64,000 nt of DNA from Singulisphaera sp. GP187. GTDB lineage: Bacteria > Planctomycetota > Phycisphaerae > Phycisphaerales > SM1A02. Below, in pieces: positions 16,471 to 25,903 of this stretch (position 1 is the first letter of the stretch; every line of letters begins with the position of its first letter). The notes below the pieces were generated by a model. It did not search any database. It was given only the letters and a program-made list of their open reading frames with translations, and was not told where the DNA came from. The translations under genes and the position numbers were made by a program. The stretch lies in the NCBI GenBank assembly GCA_945862215.1, contig CAMAXY010000002.1, positions 1-64,000 of the forward strand. The letters are read 5' to 3'.

Positions 16471-17583
16471 TTAGCGAGCGAGCATCTTGTCCAAGATTGC
16501 GACGATTCGCTCGCCAGCCTTGCCATCCCAAAGTGGTGGAATCGTTCCACGCTTCCATTTTCCTGCAAAGAGTTCATCCATCGCAGGTGCGAGCGCGGTC
16601 GGATCAGTACCAAGCAACGCATTTGTTCCCATCGTCACGGTTTCAGGTCGCTCAGTCGATTCCCGAAGCGTCATACACGGCACGCCCATCACTGTGGTTT
16701 CTTCAGTGATTCCGCCCGAATCGGTAATCACAGCCATCGCATTCTTGACGAGATAGTTGAACTCCAAATACGGCTGGGGATCTACGAAATGGAAATTGTT
16801 TGAAAGTCCTTCGATTGATTTCAGGGTCTTCGCAGTTCGTGGATGGACAGGGAAGATCACTGGCAAATTGCGTGCGCCTTTGCCAACAGCCTTCAGCATT
16901 GCGGCAAGAGTGTTTTCGCCGTCGACATTATTCGGCCGATGCAGCGTGAGCACGATGTACTTCTTCTCGACAAGACCAAGTTCATTCCAGAACGCTGGAG
17001 GTTGCAAGCGAGACATATTTGCAAGCAATGTGTCAATCATCGTATTGCCGACGAAGAAGATTCGGTCGTCGGCAACTCCAGATCGGCGCAAGTTCGCATT
17101 GGCGACTTCACTTGTCGTAAAAAAGTAATTCGTAATCGAATCCGTCACCATTCGATTGATCTCTTCGGGCATCGTCCAATCACCAGAACGAATGCCGCCT
17201 TCGACATGCGCCACAGGCACGCAAAGTTTCTGCGCTGCGATCGCGCACGCCATCGTCGAGGTGACGTCTCCCACGACAAGGCAAAGTTCACTTCGCTTTT
17301 CCAGCAGCAACTTCTCGTAACGAGTCATGATGGTTGCTGTTTGCTCCGCCTGCGTTCCAGAACCAACTTCGAGATTGAAATGAGGTGCTGGAATACCAAG
17401 CTGCGTGAAAAAATCACCCGACATCTTGGCGTCATAATGCTGTCCGGTATGGATTAAGCGATAGCTCAGACGCCCGCCCTTCGCCTGACTCGCTTCGATT
17501 GCACGAATGATTGGGGCGATCTTCATGAAATTCGGGCGAGCGCCCGCAATGATGTCGACGGTTGGCTTTGTGACTTCGCTCAT
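16471..17583 (-). CDS. wecB: UDP-N-acetylglucosamine 2-epimerase, non-hydrolysing
   Basis: Interconverts UDP-GlcNAc and UDP-ManNAc. The 370-residue protein has the family signatures GARPNFMKIAPI, HTGQHYDAKMS, HVEGGIRSGDWTMPEEINR, LTLHRPNNVD, VHPRTAKTL, and ITDSGGITEETTVMGVPC near the C-terminus. Length and motifs match WecB/MnaA. No UDP-ManNAc dehydrogenase (WecC) lies in the window, so the product may be used directly or oxidised by an enzyme encoded elsewhere. Its start overlaps the stop of the bi-domain oxidoreductase gene by four bases (ATGA), a sign of coupled translation. Confidence 0.96.
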   Translation of the reverse strand: MSEVTKPTVDIIAGARPNFMKIAPIIRAIEASQAKGGRLSYRLIHTGQHYDAKMSGDFFTQLGIPAPHFNLEVGSGTQAEQTATIMTRYEKLLLEKRSELCLVVGDVTSTMACAIAAQKLCVPVAHVEGGIRSGDWTMPEEINRMVTDSITNYFFTTSEVANANLRRSGVADDRIFFVGNTMIDTLLANMSRLQPPAFWNELGLVEKKYIVLTLHRPNNVDGENTLAAMLKAVGKGARNLPVIFPVHPRTAKTLKSIEGLSNNFHFVDPQPYLEFNYLVKNAMAVITDSGGITEETTVMGVPCMTLRESTERPETVTMGTNALLGTDPTALAPAMDELFAGKWKRGTIPPLWDGKAGERIVAILDKMLAR

Positions 17584-19706
17584 TTATTCGACTCTGCTAT
17601 TTCGATGCTCACTCGAGCAACTTCGATAATTTCTTGAAGTGGGATTGGCGGAGCTCCGCCATCGTTGACAGCATGAACGAACGCCGCAGCGCATGCTCGC
17701 TGGCCTTTGTCTTGTTTCCATAGATTCATCTTGCTGAATCCCTTCCAACCAAATCCTTGAAGCTTTCGGAAATTATCGAGTTGCAAGACAGCGCCGCCAG
17801 CGAAAACTTCGAGACGCTCTTTGGGAAACGCTTTGCTGCCGTTGGCAAAGTAATGAATCGTTCCAAGAGAGCCGTCGGAAAATTTCAGTGAGATTGTGAC
17901 GGTGTCTTCCGTTGCAGATTTCATCGCGGCGGATGCGTGCGACTCGATCGGGGATCCCGCGAGAAAGCGAAGAAGGTCGATGAAGTGACATCCTTCTCCG
18001 ATAATGCGACCTCCACCCTGCTCGCCGTCCTGAGTCCAGTGGTCCGCAGGGATGGCGCCGGCATTCACAGTCATGACAAATGCTTTCGGTCCAGTGACCG
18101 CCCGGAGAAGTTCTTTGACCCGCTGCACTTGAGGCGCGAAACGCCGATTGAATCCGACCATCAAGACCGACTTATTCGTTGGCAAACTTCCCGCAGTTTC
18201 GATTGCGGTCAACTCGCTCAATGTCAGGCACAAGGGCTTCTCAACAAAGATATGTTTGCCGCACGCCATCGCTCTGAGCACAAATCCAGCGTGACTGTCA
18301 TGTCGAGTCGTAATGACAACTGAGTTTGATTGCGAGTCTGCGAAAAGACTCTCTGTATCTGTCGTCGTCTCTTCGAAACCAAACTTGCGACCAGCATGAA
18401 CCCCGCTCACCCCTGCGCTTGATGCGATGCTCCGTAGACGCGCGCCCGACTCCTTAAATGCCTTGATCAATACAGCCGTGGCATAATTGCCTGCGCCGAT
18501 GAAACTGATCGACGCACCGCCATTCGCACGCAAGATGTCATTCGTTGCATTTGAAAATTGCACAGTCTGTTTGGTTGGATCACGACCACTTGTTGTTGGA
18601 TTGGGGTATTCCAGCACAATTCCAAGCGAAGGCTCCGAACCGCTCACCACCTCATACGCTTGCCCAGCATTCTGAATTTCAAATCGATGCGAGATGAGTG
18701 ACTTCACTTCAAGTCGACCATCCGACATCATGTCAAGAACTGCTTCGAGATTGCGCTGCTCGGTCCATCGCACATATCCGACTGGATAATCCTGGCCTTT
18801 TTCTTCATAGTTTGGGTCGTATCGACCTGGACCATATGAACACGAAACTTGAAATGTGATTTCCTTCTTGAAGAAATCGTCACGCGACAGTTCCAATCCA
18901 GTCACGCCGACGAGAACGATGCGTCCACGCTTGCGACACATCAATGCTGCTTGGTGCATCGGCTCGTTGCTCTTCGTTGCCGCGGTCACGATGACTGCAT
19001 CAACACCACGGCCGCGAGAAAATTGTTCTGCTGCTGCAACGGGATCTTGACCTGCAGATAGATCCACGGTTTCGGCACCAAATCTCCGAGCAATTTCAAG
19101 TTTCTTCGGATCAAAGTCAATGCCAAGAACGCGACAGCCGTGTGCGCGCAACAACTGAGTCGTCACGATTCCGATCAGTCCCATGCCAGTTACCACCACC
19201 GCTTCGCCCAGAGTCGGCTGCACAAGGCGGATCCCTTGAAGTGCGATCGCTCCAAGAACTGTGAAGGCTGCTTCCTCATCGGAAACTTGCGGTGGAACTT
19301 TCGCGCAAAGGTTGAGTGGGACGCAAACCATTTCTGCATGCTTGCCATTCGAAGCAACTCGGTCACCGATTTCAAATCCAACAACACCAGCACCGACTGC
19401 GACGACGGTTCCGATATTGCAATAACCAAGCGGGAGCGGCTGATCTAATTTATTAAAAACGGCCTCAATCGTGGGCATAATCCCGTCAGTCTTCATCTTG
19501 TCAAGCACCATGCGGACCTTGTCGGGTTGCTGACGAGCCTTCTCGATCCAGCCAGCCTTTCCAAAATCCACCATCATTCTCTCTGTCCCAACCGAGACGA
19601 GTGTCCGGGAAGTTTGGATCAGCAAGTGCCCACGCTTCGCAGTAGGGCAAGGAACATCCGCAACTTCTGTTGCTCCAGTCTTGAGAGATTGCAGGATTTG
19701 TTTCAT
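17580..19706 (-). CDS. Bi-domain oxidoreductase: zinc-type alcohol dehydrogenase + Gfo/Idh/MocA
   Basis: A 708-residue fusion. Residues 1 to about 365 are a medium-chain dehydrogenase (GYCNIGTVVAVGAGVVGFEIGDRV, then the nucleotide-binding VVVTGMGLIGIVTTQLL). From about residue 395 comes a Gfo/Idh/MocA oxidoreductase with a Rossmann start ISFIGAGNYATAVLI and the catalytic-site EKPLCLT. This fusion is well known in bacterial exopolysaccharide loci next to heparinase-like proteins and WecB, as here, but its exact substrate is not established; oxidation or epimerisation of a nucleotide sugar is a reasonable guess. It overlaps both neighbours by four bases. Confidence 0.92.
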   Translation of the reverse strand: MKQILQSLKTGATEVADVPCPTAKRGHLLIQTSRTLVSVGTERMMVDFGKAGWIEKARQQPDKVRMVLDKMKTDGIMPTIEAVFNKLDQPLPLGYCNIGTVVAVGAGVVGFEIGDRVASNGKHAEMVCVPLNLCAKVPPQVSDEEAAFTVLGAIALQGIRLVQPTLGEAVVVTGMGLIGIVTTQLLRAHGCRVLGIDFDPKKLEIARRFGAETVDLSAGQDPVAAAEQFSRGRGVDAVIVTAATKSNEPMHQAALMCRKRGRIVLVGVTGLELSRDDFFKKEITFQVSCSYGPGRYDPNYEEKGQDYPVGYVRWTEQRNLEAVLDMMSDGRLEVKSLISHRFEIQNAGQAYEVVSGSEPSLGIVLEYPNPTTSGRDPTKQTVQFSNATNDILRANGGASISFIGAGNYATAVLIKAFKESGARLRSIASSAGVSGVHAGRKFGFEETTTDTESLFADSQSNSVVITTRHDSHAGFVLRAMACGKHIFVEKPLCLTLSELTAIETAGSLPTNKSVLMVGFNRRFAPQVQRVKELLRAVTGPKAFVMTVNAGAIPADHWTQDGEQGGGRIIGEGCHFIDLLRFLAGSPIESHASAAMKSATEDTVTISLKFSDGSLGTIHYFANGSKAFPKERLEVFAGGAVLQLDNFRKLQGFGWKGFSKMNLWKQDKGQRACAAAFVHAVNDGGAPPIPLQEIIEVARVSIEIAESNK

Positions 19707-20515
19707 AGGGGTTTTCGAGCCTCAATCAACATAAAAAGTCCAGATGTTGGCAAGAATGTACGAATGATCCAACGAGGCCAGATCCTTCGAGCGAGATTCA
19801 AAAGTGGTCCAGCGTGCCGTTGGCCAACTGGGGAATCCAATAGATCGCCATGAGTCAAAACCGTCCAAATTTTTCTGTCGGTAAATGATTTCATCAGAAT
19901 CTGAGCCCCCGCAATGGTATAGGCCTTCGTTCCAGGGCTTTCCAAATATCGACTGTAAATTTCTGTGATCGTCATCCACGGACGCAATTTCATGAGCGCG
20001 TATCGAATCCAAAGCATAATGCCCACCATGCTCCACTTTGAATAAATCATGATCCTTGCTGTACCTCCAGGCTTCAGAACTCTCAGAACTTCACCAATTG
20101 CGCGAGGTGTATTTGGACTGTGGTGAAGCACCCCCCATGAATAAACGATATCGAATGTTTCATCTGAAAACGAAAGGTTCTCAGCATCACAATTCAAAAG
20201 CGTTGATTGCAATTTGAAAGTGTCGAACCGATGCTTCGTGTGCTCAATCGCACGCTGGGTCAAATCAATACCAGTAAGAATTGCCCCTGCCTCAGCGAAT
20301 TGTTGGTGATCCGCACCCAGACCAACGCCAATTTCCAGAACACGTTTGCCTTTTGATTGCTCAAATTTTGCAAAGTCTAAAATGTATGGCTCTAATTGAT
20401 AGCGAGACTTCGCCTGATCTTGATATCCACTCTTCTTCGTACTCGTGAGATACAGATCTTCTCCACACGAAGCCTCGTTCCAAAAATCAAAAACTTGTTG
20501 CTTGCTATCTTTCAT
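19703..20515 (-). CDS. Class I SAM-dependent methyltransferase
   Basis: The 270-residue protein has motif I (VLEIGVGLGADHQQFAEAG), acidic motif II (LTGIDLTQRAIEHT), and FDIVYSWGVLHHSPNTPRAIGEVLRVLKPGG, the methyltransferase type 11 pattern. Within a polysaccharide operon it most likely methylates a sugar, but small-molecule or lipid substrates cannot be excluded. The C-terminal third (after residue 170) is not recognisable and contains hydrophobic stretches. The gene overlaps asnB upstream and the bi-domain oxidoreductase downstream by four bases each. Confidence 0.9.
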   Translation of the reverse strand: MKDSKQQVFDFWNEASCGEDLYLTSTKKSGYQDQAKSRYQLEPYILDFAKFEQSKGKRVLEIGVGLGADHQQFAEAGAILTGIDLTQRAIEHTKHRFDTFKLQSTLLNCDAENLSFSDETFDIVYSWGVLHHSPNTPRAIGEVLRVLKPGGTARIMIYSKWSMVGIMLWIRYALMKLRPWMTITEIYSRYLESPGTKAYTIAGAQILMKSFTDRKIWTVLTHGDLLDSPVGQRHAGPLLNLARRIWPRWIIRTFLPTSGLFMLIEARKPL

Positions 20516-22440
20516 TTTTTCTCTCCAGGGAGAATCGAGGATGATGTTCCATCGACATAATTCCTACACCAAATCTCGATCCCAAGCAGGGAAAGTAAGG
20601 TGTAACTCGCGTCCACTCGACCGGAGTCATTCGCTGCGATCAGTCGCTGGATCGCACTTGCATCAAACAATCCTCTCTGGTTGATCGATTGAGCCGAAAG
20701 GAAATCTCCAAGCAACGGCTTGAGATCATGACGCATCCAACGACGTAAAGGCGCAGTGAAGCCAGACTTTGGACGATAAATTACATCGTTGGGAAGGAAA
20801 GGCTCCATTGCTTTTTTCAAAATCCATTTTCCTTCTCGCCCACGTTGCTTCATCGACATTGGTATGCGTTGTGCGAATTCGACAAGTTCAAGATCAAGGA
20901 ATGGAACCCTCACTTCGAGACCGACAGCCATAGACATCTTGTCGGTATATGGAAGGTTGTGATCTGCGAGAAAAAATTCCTGTTCGAGTGCAAGCATGCG
21001 ATCTAATTTCCCAACCGATCTTGGGAGCGGTCGAAGAAAATCGATCATTGGATCAAGCGCATTCGCTGAGCCGATTTCAGCACGTACATCTGGTGAGTAC
21101 AACTGAAATAAATCCGATTCACGCGCCCATACAAAATAGTTTGCAAGTCTTGCATCTCCGTCCAAGCCTGCGCCTCGCATCAACTTTGCCAGTCGTCGCT
21201 TCGATGCATTTCGCATATCCATTCCTGTGGTCGCGCTTTCCAAGGCGCGTCGCAACGAAGATGGAATCCAACTCCATAGGGATTCATAATTCACTGCGAC
21301 GTGGCGTCGATATCCAGTGAACAAATCATCTCCGCCCGCGCCAGAGAGAAGGACCTTCATTCCGGATTCGCGTGCGAGTTGTGAGATGTATAAAACATTG
21401 AGCGGCGCAGGATCGGCGAGAGGTTCATCGAGCTGAACAATCATCCGTTCAAGATCGCCTGCCATATTCGAAGAATCGATTTCAACAATATCGAGAGCGA
21501 CATCGAGATGCTTCGCAACGCGACGCGCATATGGAAGATCGTCGGTTTCTCCGACATCATGCCCTCCCTTCGCTTCGATCGTAAAGCAGCGTAGATTCGG
21601 ATTCTGCTCTCGAGCGAATGCGACGACTGCGCTTGAATCCAAGCCGCCTGAAAGAAACGCTCCAACTGGGACGTCCGCGATAAGTTGTCTCTTCACGGCC
21701 GAGCGCAAGTGCGAAACTGTTCCTTGAATAGCAGATTCTTCATCCAAATCCGCTTGGACGCCGCGGAAAATCGGAGTCTGATACCAGATCCACTTGCGTT
21801 CAATTTTTCCAGCACGAAGGATCAGCGCTTCACCAGGCAAAACTTTACGCACAGCCTTGAGAGGCGTGCCTTCGCCTGGGCACCATAGAAAACTGAGATA
21901 CCGATGAAGTGCCACAGCATCAAGTTCGCGCGCTTCTGGGATCAGCGGGAGCAACCCTTTGATTTCACTTGCAAATGCGAATCCGCGCGATGATGCAGCG
22001 TAATAGAGTGGCTTCACACCCATCGCATCGCGTGCGACAAACATCTTTTGAGTGCGTTGATCCCAAATTCCCAATGCAAAGATTCCATTGAGCATTGGCA
22101 ACATCGACTCGCCCTGTTCGAGATAGAGATGCAGCAAGACCTCTGTGTCGGAATGTCCACGAAAACGATGTCCTTTCGCTTCCAAATCAGCACGGAGTTC
22201 TGGGAAATTATAAATCTCACCATTGAAGATGAGCGACACCTTGCCATCGGGACTCGACATCGGCTGATGGCCAAGCGGCGAGAGATCAAGAATTGATAAT
22301 CGTCGATGCCCAAGCCCAACACTTGCCGCATCGTCGAACATCGTGCCGGAATCATCTGGACCACGATGTGAGATGCGATGCAGGCCTACTGCGAGTGCAG
22401 CACGATCAAACTGACCAAAATATCCGAGTATTCCACACAT
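20512..22440 (-). CDS. asnB: Asparagine synthetase B-type amidotransferase (copy 1)
   Basis: The 642-residue protein has an N-terminal glutamine amidohydrolase domain beginning with catalytic Cys2 (MCGILGYFG, HRGPDDSG, LIFNGEIYN) and a C-terminal ATP-dependent synthetase domain with PP-loop GAFLSGGLDSSAVVAF and SGAGGDDLFTGYRRH. I moved the start to 22440 because Cys2 must follow the initiator Met. In polysaccharide clusters such enzymes are thought to amidate uronic acid sugars; free asparagine synthesis is the alternative. A 117-base gap, in which I see no gene, separates it from the acetyltransferase gene. Confidence 0.93.
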   Translation of the reverse strand: MCGILGYFGQFDRAALAVGLHRISHRGPDDSGTMFDDAASVGLGHRRLSILDLSPLGHQPMSSPDGKVSLIFNGEIYNFPELRADLEAKGHRFRGHSDTEVLLHLYLEQGESMLPMLNGIFALGIWDQRTQKMFVARDAMGVKPLYYAASSRGFAFASEIKGLLPLIPEARELDAVALHRYLSFLWCPGEGTPLKAVRKVLPGEALILRAGKIERKWIWYQTPIFRGVQADLDEESAIQGTVSHLRSAVKRQLIADVPVGAFLSGGLDSSAVVAFAREQNPNLRCFTIEAKGGHDVGETDDLPYARRVAKHLDVALDIVEIDSSNMAGDLERMIVQLDEPLADPAPLNVLYISQLARESGMKVLLSGAGGDDLFTGYRRHVAVNYESLWSWIPSSLRRALESATTGMDMRNASKRRLAKLMRGAGLDGDARLANYFVWARESDLFQLYSPDVRAEIGSANALDPMIDFLRPLPRSVGKLDRMLALEQEFFLADHNLPYTDKMSMAVGLEVRVPFLDLELVEFAQRIPMSMKQRGREGKWILKKAMEPFLPNDVIYRPKSGFTAPLRRWMRHDLKPLLGDFLSAQSINQRGLFDASAIQRLIAANDSGRVDASYTLLSLLGIEIWCRNYVDGTSSSILPGEKK

Positions 22441-22557
22441 GAGTTTGCTCTCGCCCAAGGCGAGTCTTTCTGCATGGAGCGTACACATGCAGGGTTGGAG
22501 TTGCGATTGATGCAAGTTTCAACCGAACTCATTCATACAGGTTTTCTTTCTAAATCA

Positions 22558-23124
22558 TTACTGATTCAACTGAGGTCGAGCGATTTTCCCGTGAATGAGC
22601 GGACCCGCGAGCATTGCCTCGTGTCGCGCACGATCGGCGGGATCTGGCAATCGTTCACTGATCTTTTTCGCTGGAATACCGCCGTGTATTTCATATGGTG
22701 GAACATCACGAACAACCACAGCGCCTGCCGCAACAATTGCGCCCCTCCCAATGCGAACGCCTTGCATAAGGATTGCGGCATGCCCAATCCACGCATCGTC
22801 TTCGATGACTGTTTCGAGAATTTCAGGCCGACCACTGAAAACATTTGGAACTCCAGGCAGATTCGGTTGATGGTCTCCACCGACAACAGAAACGCGAGGT
22901 CCCAAAAGTACATATCGACCAAGCACCACTCGTGCCTGAATCATGCAGTCGTTATTCATGAATGAGTATGGGCCTGCGACAAGATCAGAGGCCACCCAAC
23001 AATTAGGTCCCATATAAAATGTTGGATGAACATGTTTGAGCCCATGGCGGAATCGGCGCCACGCCATCACTCTCCCTCGGAGAAAAAGGAAAAAACTTCC
23101 ACGACCAATCCATTTACGAATCAT
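22558..23124 (-). CDS. Hexapeptide-repeat acetyltransferase (WcaF/LacA-like)
   Basis: The 188-residue protein has left-handed beta-helix hexapeptide repeats, for example VIEDDAWIGHAAILMQGVRIGRGAIVAAGAVV, and the usual closing VPPYEIHGGIPAKKI. This is the pattern of O-acetyltransferases that decorate sugars in capsules and O-antigens. The His in GGDHQP may be the catalytic base. A basic, hydrophobic start (MIRKWIGRGSFFLFLRG) could lie against the membrane. It begins four bases before the end of the upstream GT4 gene, so translation is probably coupled. Donor is presumably acetyl-CoA; the acceptor is unknown. Confidence 0.88.
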   Translation of the reverse strand: MIRKWIGRGSFFLFLRGRVMAWRRFRHGLKHVHPTFYMGPNCWVASDLVAGPYSFMNNDCMIQARVVLGRYVLLGPRVSVVGGDHQPNLPGVPNVFSGRPEILETVIEDDAWIGHAAILMQGVRIGRGAIVAAGAVVVRDVPPYEIHGGIPAKKISERLPDPADRARHEAMLAGPLIHGKIARPQLNQ

Positions 23125-24335
23125 TCGCCCAAACTCCTCATGCTTTTACTGCGAAAAAAGAACAAGTCATCAGCAGGATAGCCCATCACAGCGCGTTCGA
23201 TGGCTTCCTGCTGAAATGTCGGCGACCAAAATCTTTCCACGATTGCGATACAGGCTGCACAGGTCTCCGCTTTTCCTTTATCTCGACGAAGCCATAAACC
23301 GATCACACGAGCAAGATCCGCGACATCGCCGAGCGTGAACAAATTGCCTGTGATCCCTGGAATGATCGCCTCAACTTCTGGAGCTTGCTTGCCTATTGTG
23401 CTGTGAGAGATGACCGGTACGCCAAAAGTCATACTGTGGATTGCGGTCAATCCAACAAAACCTGGCGACACGGTGATGTCCGAGGCGCTGATGTAACGGG
23501 CAAGGAGCTCGTCGTCATAGCACGCTCCAGTGAAGTGGGCGTCGATCGACGAATCGCGTGCAAGTTTTTCCAAGTCGCTCCTGCAAGGCCCATCGCCCAC
23601 AATGAGTACGTTGACTGGCACACCATCCTTATACAACAGTCCAAGAGCTGAAATTAAAAGATCGAGTCGTTTGGAAGGTTGTAAACGGCATGAACAAAAT
23701 GCAATTGGATGTAACGGATTGCGAAAAAGATTCTTGCGAAGCTCTGCGACTTTTTCGGTCGTCACTTTGCTCCTCTCGGTTTTCTGAGTCTCGAGATTTA
23801 AGCTGTTGCCTACAACATGCAGACACTGTGGGTCCCACCCAAGCGCAATCGCGTGCTGCTTCGCCCAACGACCATAAAACAAATGAGTATGCGCGAGACA
23901 AAAAAAGATGCGTCTGATCATCCCCTTCACTCCCTCGGGAGGCGATAAAAAACCGTGACTCCAGAACAGCACACGCTTTCCCATCAAGCGTGCGACGATC
24001 GCAGCGACCCATGTCGCAAGCCAGAATGGATTTCCTAAAAAAATAATCTGGTCAAACTGATTCGAGAATGAAAGCCGCAGAACGCCGGATTGCCACATCA
24101 CGGAGCGAAACATTTTCTTTGTCGGACAAAATCGGAACTTGACTTCCTTGCTGAATGTGGCGGCCTTGATACTGCTCTCATAATCATGGTCGTCACCAAA
24201 GAACACAAAGTCGGCAACTTCGCTTCGTGCAAGGCGTTCAACGATTGGTTCTCGATAATGAGCGAAAAAATGATAGACAACCGCGACTCGCGGACGCACT
24301 GGACTTTTGATACTCGAATGAGAAGAGGTCATCAT
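23121..24335 (-). CDS. Family 4 glycosyltransferase
   Basis: A 404-residue GT-B enzyme. The N-terminal half carries VAVVYHFFAHYREPIVERL and VLFWSHGFLSPPEGVKGMIRR. The C-terminal half has the donor-binding PIAFCSCRLQPSKRLDLLI, VLIVGDGPCRSDLEKLA and, near 290, DITVSPGFVGLTAIHSMTFG, where the usual E-x7-E appears modified. It overlaps the flippase gene upstream and the acetyltransferase gene downstream by four bases. It probably acts on the cytoplasmic side of the membrane during repeat-unit assembly. Confidence 0.88.
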   Translation of the reverse strand: MMTSSHSSIKSPVRPRVAVVYHFFAHYREPIVERLARSEVADFVFFGDDHDYESSIKAATFSKEVKFRFCPTKKMFRSVMWQSGVLRLSFSNQFDQIIFLGNPFWLATWVAAIVARLMGKRVLFWSHGFLSPPEGVKGMIRRIFFCLAHTHLFYGRWAKQHAIALGWDPQCLHVVGNSLNLETQKTERSKVTTEKVAELRKNLFRNPLHPIAFCSCRLQPSKRLDLLISALGLLYKDGVPVNVLIVGDGPCRSDLEKLARDSSIDAHFTGACYDDELLARYISASDITVSPGFVGLTAIHSMTFGVPVISHSTIGKQAPEVEAIIPGITGNLFTLGDVADLARVIGLWLRRDKGKAETCAACIAIVERFWSPTFQQEAIERAVMGYPADDLFFFRSKSMRSLGE

Positions 24336-25903
24336 TTGGCAAATCTCGTCGGGGCAATTCGGTGAAGGACCCTGATGACGATTGGCTGAAGGTCAGCATA
24401 GACACTGGGCTGGCTGAATCGGGTTGCGAGTAATGAGCACACGAGAGCAATCGGACCAACGCCAAAGAGTGCGATGAGTTTTCCCGTGGTGCCATATGGC
24501 TGCAGAAATTGCCAAGCGATCCATGCAAGAAATGCGATTGGCGCTGCAGTACACCATGGTGCGAGAAAGACTTTCACTGCAGTCCATCGATTTACTTTCA
24601 CTCCACGTATACACAGCGATACGGCGATCGGAAGTCCGATGCCCCAAAGCACTGCCGCACAAACAGCGACGCCGATCGCACCATAGTGAGAAGCCGCCAT
24701 GCTGTACGCAACCACTGAAAGAACAAACTGTGACGCTTGCCACACAAAATATGTTTTGAATCTCCTCTGCGCACGCAGAAGCGACATCGTGGGTGCAGTT
24801 GCGAAATAAAATCCTTCCATGATGCTGAGCACTGAGAAGAGCTGTATCGCAGCGTCCCACTTTGATTGGAAAATCAACGCAAAAAGTGGCGCTGCGAGCG
24901 CAGCCTGCAAAAGAGTCAGCGGTACTGCAAGAGAGCCGATTGTGCGGATCACTCTCAAAAATGCAGCAATCTGACGCTCGGCCTCATTGGAGAGCCGTCC
25001 AAAAATTGGTTGAAGCACCATGCCCAATTGAGAAGCGATCAAACCATTTGCCTGAGCAGAAAGTGTGAAAGCGAATGCGTAGAGGCCAGTTTGCTCTTCC
25101 GTGGAGAAGTAACCGAGGATCAGAACTGGCAATAAGACAAGAATATTATGGACATATTGCGCAGTCGCGGCGAAGAAAAATTCTCGCCTGATTTGACGTT
25201 GAGCGCGTGTGGCGATCCATGGCGTCGTGACATAAGAGTGCTTTGTCGAATCAGTCTCACAAGACGAACGAGCGGATGATCGATAAAAAGCCGCCTTGAA
25301 AAAAACTGCAATAATTTGAGGCAGAACCAGAGCCAAAGCTCCGAAGCCCATGAACGCCAAGGAAACTGTGACGATTGTTGCGATGAACTGTATCGATCCA
25401 TCAATGAAGGCGATGGATCGATAACGAAAATCCAATCGCAATTTGGATAGAGGAAGGGTGCAAAGTCCATCGCCCCAAGGTCGAAACGCAACAACAAATA
25501 ACAAGCCAACTAAAACCCCTGCGGGATATTTGTCATAGATCCATGCGACCAACGGTGCGGCAATAATGATAAAAACAGTTGTTGCAATCCCAACCTGCAT
25601 TGCAAGTCGAGAAGCGATCCGTGAAACAAGCAGAAATCGGCGACGATGCGTGACCAATACATCGCCGACGGTCAAGGGTGGAAGAAATACTAGAAAAACT
25701 CCAACTGCAAGTGTCAGTGCAGCCATCCCGAATTCATCTGGCGTCAGACGAAGCGCGATCACCCACATCGAAACCATTGTGGCGATCTTGTTCAAAAGTG
25801 CCTGCGTCGAAGTAAATCCTGTTCCGCTTGCCGCAGTCGCAGTCAGTCCAGTGTGTCCATCACGCGGACCAACAGATGACTTCGATAGCAAATTGTCACT
25901 CAT
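24332..25903 (-). CDS. Wzx-like lipopolysaccharide/polysaccharide flippase
   Basis: A 523-residue membrane protein with about 12-14 hydrophobic helices, of the MATE/polysaccharide transporter type (WzxC-like). LLNKIATMVSMWVIALRLTPDEFG lies at the first helices and GMVLQPIFGRLSNEAERQIAAFLRVIRT in the middle. It would move lipid-linked repeat units across the inner membrane. The ATG at 25903 overlaps the stop of asnB copy 2 by four bases; the longer frame to 25981 would lie inside that gene. Together with the O-antigen-ligase-like protein it indicates a Wzx/Wzy-type pathway. Confidence 0.88.
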   Translation of the reverse strand: MSDNLLSKSSVGPRDGHTGLTATAASGTGFTSTQALLNKIATMVSMWVIALRLTPDEFGMAALTLAVGVFLVFLPPLTVGDVLVTHRRRFLLVSRIASRLAMQVGIATTVFIIIAAPLVAWIYDKYPAGVLVGLLFVVAFRPWGDGLCTLPLSKLRLDFRYRSIAFIDGSIQFIATIVTVSLAFMGFGALALVLPQIIAVFFKAAFYRSSARSSCETDSTKHSYVTTPWIATRAQRQIRREFFFAATAQYVHNILVLLPVLILGYFSTEEQTGLYAFAFTLSAQANGLIASQLGMVLQPIFGRLSNEAERQIAAFLRVIRTIGSLAVPLTLLQAALAAPLFALIFQSKWDAAIQLFSVLSIMEGFYFATAPTMSLLRAQRRFKTYFVWQASQFVLSVVAYSMAASHYGAIGVAVCAAVLWGIGLPIAVSLCIRGVKVNRWTAVKVFLAPWCTAAPIAFLAWIAWQFLQPYGTTGKLIALFGVGPIALVCSLLATRFSQPSVYADLQPIVIRVLHRIAPTRFAK